Shown piece after piece: positions 25,009 to 29,671 of a stretch of DNA of 29,671 nt. Position 1 is the first letter of the stretch; every line of letters begins with the position of its first letter. Where the stretch lies: contig RXOD01004076.1 of NCBI GenBank assembly GCA_005223375.1, positions 1 through 29,671 on the forward strand, given 5' to 3'. Under the pieces are notes generated by a model. It had not been told where the DNA came from, ran no database searches, and worked only from the letters and a program-made list of their open reading frames with translations. The translations under genes were made by a program, and so were the position numbers. The stretch comes from Amoebophrya sp. AT5.2. Lineage: Eukaryota; Sar; Dinophyceae; Syndiniales; Amoebophryaceae.

Positions 25009-28000
25009 ATGATGACGCAGTTAACGCGCGGCGGACCGCAAGTCCGCACGGAGCTCGCCCAGCCCCTCCTCGCTAGTAGCACGACGAGCAACAGCAAGCT
25101 ACAACCCGCTACAACTGCGTCCCTCGCCTCCCATCATGCACCAAACGCAGCAGCTAACACAAGCACGTCAAATCTGCAGGCGCTCGCGCAGGGGCCGCAA
25201 CCAATGAATGGAAATCCTCCAGCAGAAGCGGCAGGAGGAGAGCTGCACGACCTCGTGACTACGAAGATTTTTATTCGGGGCGTCTGCTGCGGTTCCGAGG
25301 TGCCCATGTGCGAGCGAATTCTTTTCGCGTTACCGTCCGTGAAGACGGTCAGCGTCTCCGTCCCATTGAAGGAGGCGATTGTGCAACACAACCAGTTTTT
25401 GGCGCCCCCGAAAACGCTCGTGGACGCATTGAACGAAGCCCGGTTAGATGCGAGTTTGATCCGCGGCGGCGGAAGTGGGGGCTCAGAGGACCAGGAACGG
25501 CTCGAGCGGGAGCGAAAAGGGGACGTGGAGGAGTTTCTGATGATTGTGGACGAGAACGAGGAGCAGAGCGGGCTGGTGATTTCCTCCCCCGACGGCACGC
25601 AGATCGGGTCGGTGAAAAACCTCCTGATCAAGATCTTCCGCCTGCTAAAATGGGGGAGCAAGAACGGGGAGTGGCAATTTTACGTCTGCGGGGTGATGTG
25701 GCTGCTATCGCTCGTAGTTGTGCAGCCGGTGCTCTTGGGCGCAGCGCCAGCGTCCTCCTCGGCAGTGTGGTCCGTGGTACTCACATATTTCCTTCCCGCG
25801 GCGACGCTTGCTTTCACGGCGGCACCGGTGTATGAGCGGGCGCTGAACGGTCTCATCCAACCGTTCACGACGGGAAAAGCGCCGTCGCTCGGAATGCACC
25901 TGCTCCTGAGCATGGGCTCTGTCGGCGCCACCTTTCTGGGCCAGGGCGACGACGCGTTGCTGCTGATTTTTCTCTTCCTGTTCGCGGAAAATTTGCAGAC
26001 CCGGGTAGCGCGCGTCACCGCAAACATTCTGGACGACTTCGGGTCGCTCCAAGCAGGAGGAACAAGAAATACCGGGGATGAACGTCAAACTTCAGCGACA
26101 AGTCCGGAGCGAGGTCAGGCGCAGGGCTACTCGCTGGGCCAGCACGTGAAGCTGCGAAAGGGGATGGCGGTCCCCTGCGACGGCGAACTGATCGCGAAGA
26201 ACGCGGAGGTGTCGGTGGACGAGTCCCTGATCACCGGGGAGATGCGGCCCATCGTGAAGAAAAAGGGGGACGCCGTGATCGGCGGCTCGATCGTGATGAG
26301 CGCGTCCAACAACGCGGTGATGCAAGTGCTGGTCCCGCCAAGCGACGAGAATTCGGTCGCGGGGCGCATTTTGTCGAAGGCGCGGCTGGCGTTGAGTGAG
26401 AAGCAGAACTTCCCCGTGATGGAGCAGTTCCTCGCGATCTACACACCGGTGGTGTTGGGGCTCACCGCGCTCTTCGTCGTTCTCAAGCTCGGGTTCGGGG
26501 CCGCCGGGCAGAATCCGGGCGCGTCACCAGCAACCGGCCCCGCCGCGCCGGGAGGTTTCCTGAGCAGCTCCGTTTCTTCTTCGTCCCCACCAGCAGGTGG
26601 ATCAGGCATGCAGCCGCCAGAAGAAGCGCCATCACGCCCTCCGCTGCAGCCAGCGTCCTCCACGACGACACCAGATTTCAACTCGGTGATCATCTCCGCG
26701 CTCACGCTACTCGTCGGCGCCTGTCCGTGTGCTCTGATTCTTGCGGGTCCCCTAGCTTTCGTGTGCGGCACGGTGGCCGCCAGCCGGCGCGAGATCGTGC
26801 TTCGCGATCCCTACAGCGTGTTCGAGCGGCTCGCAAAGGTCACCCAAATCTTCTTCGACAAGACGGGCACGCTGACCCAGGGTCGCTTCCAGATCACCGA
26901 CTTCCGCTTCGCGCCGCTCACGATGAAGAACAAGCACCTCCAGAAGTGGGGCATCACCGCAGGAGGAAACACAAATGCTGCTAGGGAAAGGGAAAGGGAG
27001 GCTGCGCCAGACGTTGGAAAGCAAGGAGCAGGCGGCGCCGGCGCGAAGCTGAATCTCTACCGCCTCGTGTACGCGCTGGAGTCCGACCAGGCCAGCGTGC
27101 ACCCGCTGGCCTTCGCGCTGATGCAGTTCACAAAGCGACGGATTATGCTTGACTACGCCGTGAAATCCGACAAGAACTTCGACCTGGAGAAGGACATCGC
27201 GGAGAAGATCTCGATCGAGTCCGTCGACGTGGTGAAAGGCCGGGGCATCTCGGCGGAAGTGGAGGTTTCGCTCAGCGGTAGCGGCGTGGACGTGGAAGAA
27301 GTGAAGTGCACGATCGCGAACGGAGTCCTCGCGGAGGAGAAGGGGTGGATAGCCCGAGACCAAACTGCCGGCGCCGTCGTGCCCCCGCAAGGCGCTCCTA
27401 CACCCCAGCACGGTGGTGCTGGGGCATCAACTGCAAGTGCAACAACCCCCAGCAGTAACATCAAAGCACAAAACGGCTCCACAGCGACGATTGCGAGCAC
27501 CGCCAACTCGACGACGTCTTCGACGGGTTCGCGCGGTGCTGGAGCAGGTGCCGGACCCGCCTCCGGAGCGACAACGTACTACATCGCGATCGACGACGTT
27601 TTGGTCGCGGAGTTCGACGCCAGCGACCCGCTGAGGGAAGAAGCTCCTTCCGCGCTCCGCTTCCTGAACCAAGCGCTCACAGTGACGAAGGGGTTCATGC
27701 TCACGGGCGACCAGAAGGCCGTCGCCGGACAGATCACCAAGCAGCTGGTGAACAGGAGCGGGTGTGCGTTCAAGGTCCTGGCGGGGCTGAGCCCAGAAGA
27801 AAAACAAAAAGTGATCAAGCTGGTGCAAGAAGGAGAAAGGGGAGGTAGAGGACTTCTGATACGAGGTTTTTTAGGTTCTGGTTCGATGGTTCAGATCTTC
27901 GAGCAGCCCTTATCCGTATTTTCTGCTCCGAAGCCACCCATGCATAGAACAACGAACGCTCTCATGGGACAATCCACGAACAACATCATAATTTTACCTG

Positions 28001-28784
28001 CAAAAAGAAAAATATAACCAAATGATACTAAACTTAAACAGCCACTGCCGCCCGCACTCCTCGACCTCCCACCTCCGTCGCCAGCGGCTCCGCTTCCACC
28101 TCCGAGCGCACGGAAGCTGTTTTTCATGCTCTCCAGGAACCGCTGCCGCCCCCTATCTCGCACCGTTTCGCACAGAGGGTGAAGCAAGCGACTGCTTTCG
28201 TACTCTCCGCGTTGCTCCTCCCATCCGAGAAGATGATCCGGCGGTGGAATTTTTACCACGAGGACATTTCGGACGGCGACCGCACCGTCGTCGCGATGGC
28301 GGGCGACGGCATCAACGACTCGCTCGCCCTGACCACCGCGGACGTCAGCTTCTCCATGGCGGCGTCGGGGACGGCGCTGGCGCTCCAGTCCTCCGACATC
28401 GCGTTGTTCGATAGCGACCTGCGCAACATCCCATTCTCGATTTTGCTCGCGCGGAAGACGATTCGCTGCTTCCGCCAGAACGTGCTCATCGCGCTGGCCA
28501 GCAAGTGCGTGCTGTTCCTGGTGGTGGCGCTGCTGTTTTCAACGACGGGGGGAACAACATCCTCGCGCGGAGGTGGAGCTTCCGCTTCCGGACCGGGCGC
28601 AGCGAGCTTCACCTTCGCGATCCTACTGGACTTCGCAACGCTGTTCGCAGTGCTCTGGAACTCCGTGCACCTGCTGGGGTTCAAAGGCCCCCCAGAACTG
28701 CGGAAAACGGACGTGGCGGGCATCGACTACTGTGCGGCCGATATGGAGCGCAAACAACTACAGGCGAGCCCGACGAAACGATGA
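25009..28784 (+). CDS. P1B-type heavy-metal ATPase, Zn/Cd (HMA2/4-like) class
   Basis: A membrane pump that uses ATP to export Zn, Cd or related ions. Exon 1 runs from the ATG at 25009 to about 27844 and the last exon from about 28137-28265 to the TGA at 28782-28784, in another frame. After ~80 disordered residues comes an HMA-like metal-binding domain with G-V-C93-C94-G-S-E97-VP, the CC-x-SE form of plant zinc ATPases. Then follow membrane helices, the actuator loop with TGE at 409-411, the ion-binding C572-P-C574 helix, the phosphorylation site DKTGT at Asp617, the nucleotide-domain His698-Pro699, and TGD at 899-901. The last exon has the GDGIND hinge (28302-28319) and the last two helices, with an Asp in LLDFATLF and an Asn-Ser in LWNSVHLL as in this class. 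Low-complexity inserts lie before the CPC helix (~residues 495-555) and in the nucleotide domain (~785-850). The exact intron ends are unresolved. Confidence 0.92.
27845..28175 (+). other. Probable intron region of the metal ATPase
   Basis: Sequence after 27844 loses coding character and the frame stops at 28015-28017; homology resumes in another frame by 28268. Likely donors are GTAGAG at 27845 (phase 1) or earlier GTGCAA/GTGATC (phase 0). Likely acceptors are CTCCAG (ends 28136), CGCACAG (ends 28175) or CCGAG (ends 28229), all phase 0. No single pair is fully satisfactory. Confidence 0.5.
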
Positions 28785-29671
28785 TGCTATGTGGGCCGCC
28801 GGTCGTCGATGCTGGAGAAAATTGGAATTGCAGCAGTGATCAGTTAGATGCACTAGGGTGTGGCTTATGTTGTATGCACGAACACGAATTTTAACTCTTG
28901 AAGTTGGTTGCGACGACCTTGCCCATGCGCGCGAGGGCGAGATGCCCAAGAGATCGAGCGCGCCGCCGCTTCAGCGCCAAAAACCATGCAGAATGAAGAA
29001 TTGTTATGCGCGTCTGGTGCCTGAGCTCGAGGACGGAGAAGGAAGCAAGCTCCTGCAGCGAACACTACTGTGACGCCCGCACCGTGCGAACCGTTGACAC
29101 GCGTTGCCTCTGCCTGCGTTGATGTGTTCGCGGTTTCGTTCTTTTCCTGCCTTAGCGCGCGCCCCCACTTGCCGATGCCTCGTTCACTCAACCAAGAATA
29201 GAACGAGTTTAACCTTGTTCGATTACAAGTACATAGTTCCCAACTTCAACAGCAACCGGATCCCTATCGCTATCCCGTTCCCTCTGCTAGTAATAAAATG
29301 AGTTTCACATTGTCATTGAGATTGACATTCACTGACCCCTTTTTAGAGGGCACCAAAGCTGCTGCAGCCCATTGTTATCTCGGCAACAAGACCAAGAGGA
29401 AAAGACTTCATTCGCCTGTTTATGTGTTTTCAAACCGATGCCGAGATAGCATCTTCGAGTGAGGGGAGCGGTATCGAAATCGAACTGTACCTACAGAGCA
29501 ACAGAAGAGAGTGCGAGGAGGATCAGTAGTCGTGCTCGACCATGCACCGAAACGCACCTGAAACTGTCCACGTCAAGAGTCTTTGAGTTCAATCTTACTC
29601 GAACGTGGAGGTGACAGGTCAGGGCTTCGTCCGTTTTTCCGGATCCACGGTGCACTGGCCCGGAGCTGTAC
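28785..29671. other. 3' flank of the metal-ATPase gene to window end
   Basis: About 890 bases with no gene I can support. A GC-richer patch (28915-29060) has short open frames only. An inverted pair, TATCTCGGCA (29376-29385) and TGCCGAGATA (29440-29449), could form a stem of 10 bp with a 54-nt loop; it does not look like a tRNA. The last ~80 bases become GC-richer and might be the start of a further gene cut by the window edge. Confidence 0.4.

Noticed and set aside
1..29671. CRISPR arrays, bacterial operons, tRNA or rRNA genes.
   Set aside because: No regularly spaced repeats, ribosome-binding sites or cloverleaf/T-loop sequences were seen; introns show the DNA is eukaryotic.

Overview
The window is nuclear DNA of a protist. 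Long GC-rich coding stretches carry strong third-position G/C bias and alternate with AT-richer spacers. Several genes need spliceosomal introns to restore their frame, and the proteins are full of Ser/Gly/Ala/Asp low-complexity inserts. All six recognisable genes lie on the + strand. One-way gene order, few introns, CAG acceptor-like sites just before ATGs, and a GGCTCAAG octamer (identical to the 3' end of the dinoflagellate spliced leader) directly before one ATG suggest an alveolate, possibly a dinoflagellate or syndinian relative. That placement is inference; no organism-specific marker was found.

Layout: (1) 549-7508, a single-exon protein of 2319 aa ending in an alpha/beta-hydrolase domain with a complete Ser-Asp-His triad and two Cys-rich putative zinc sites upstream. 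(2) 8374-13576, an unrecognised low-complexity protein whose frame is only partly restored by introns; two of these would be 38 and 40 nt, and the stretch 11089-11540 stays unresolved. (3) 14669-18613, a four-exon gene of 959 codons whose last ~78 residues match the histone H4 fold after splicing, behind about 880 residues of mostly disordered acidic sequence. (4) 19791-22417, a four-exon gene with a long Asn/Gln/Gly-rich (prion-like, RNA-binding-like) middle between two ordered ends. (5) 22880-24433, a single-exon HtrA/Deg serine protease with a PDZ domain and an Arg-rich, presequence-like N terminus. (6) 25009-28784, a P1B-type heavy-metal ATPase of the Zn/Cd (plant HMA2/4-like) class with at least one intron near its hinge region.

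The genes show no shared pathway: hydrolase, chromatin-type protein, RNA-binding-like protein, protease and metal pump are unrelated, as expected for a eukaryotic gene cluster. What they share is genomic style: low-complexity inserts in conserved enzymes, several donor sites beginning GTAC, and non-coding DNA holding perfect palindromes (31 bp inside an intron, 28 bp in a spacer) and exact direct repeats (20 bp inside an intron, 14 bp before gene 5). The most striking observation is the giant H4-like protein; next are the candidate ultra-short introns and the repeat-bearing introns.
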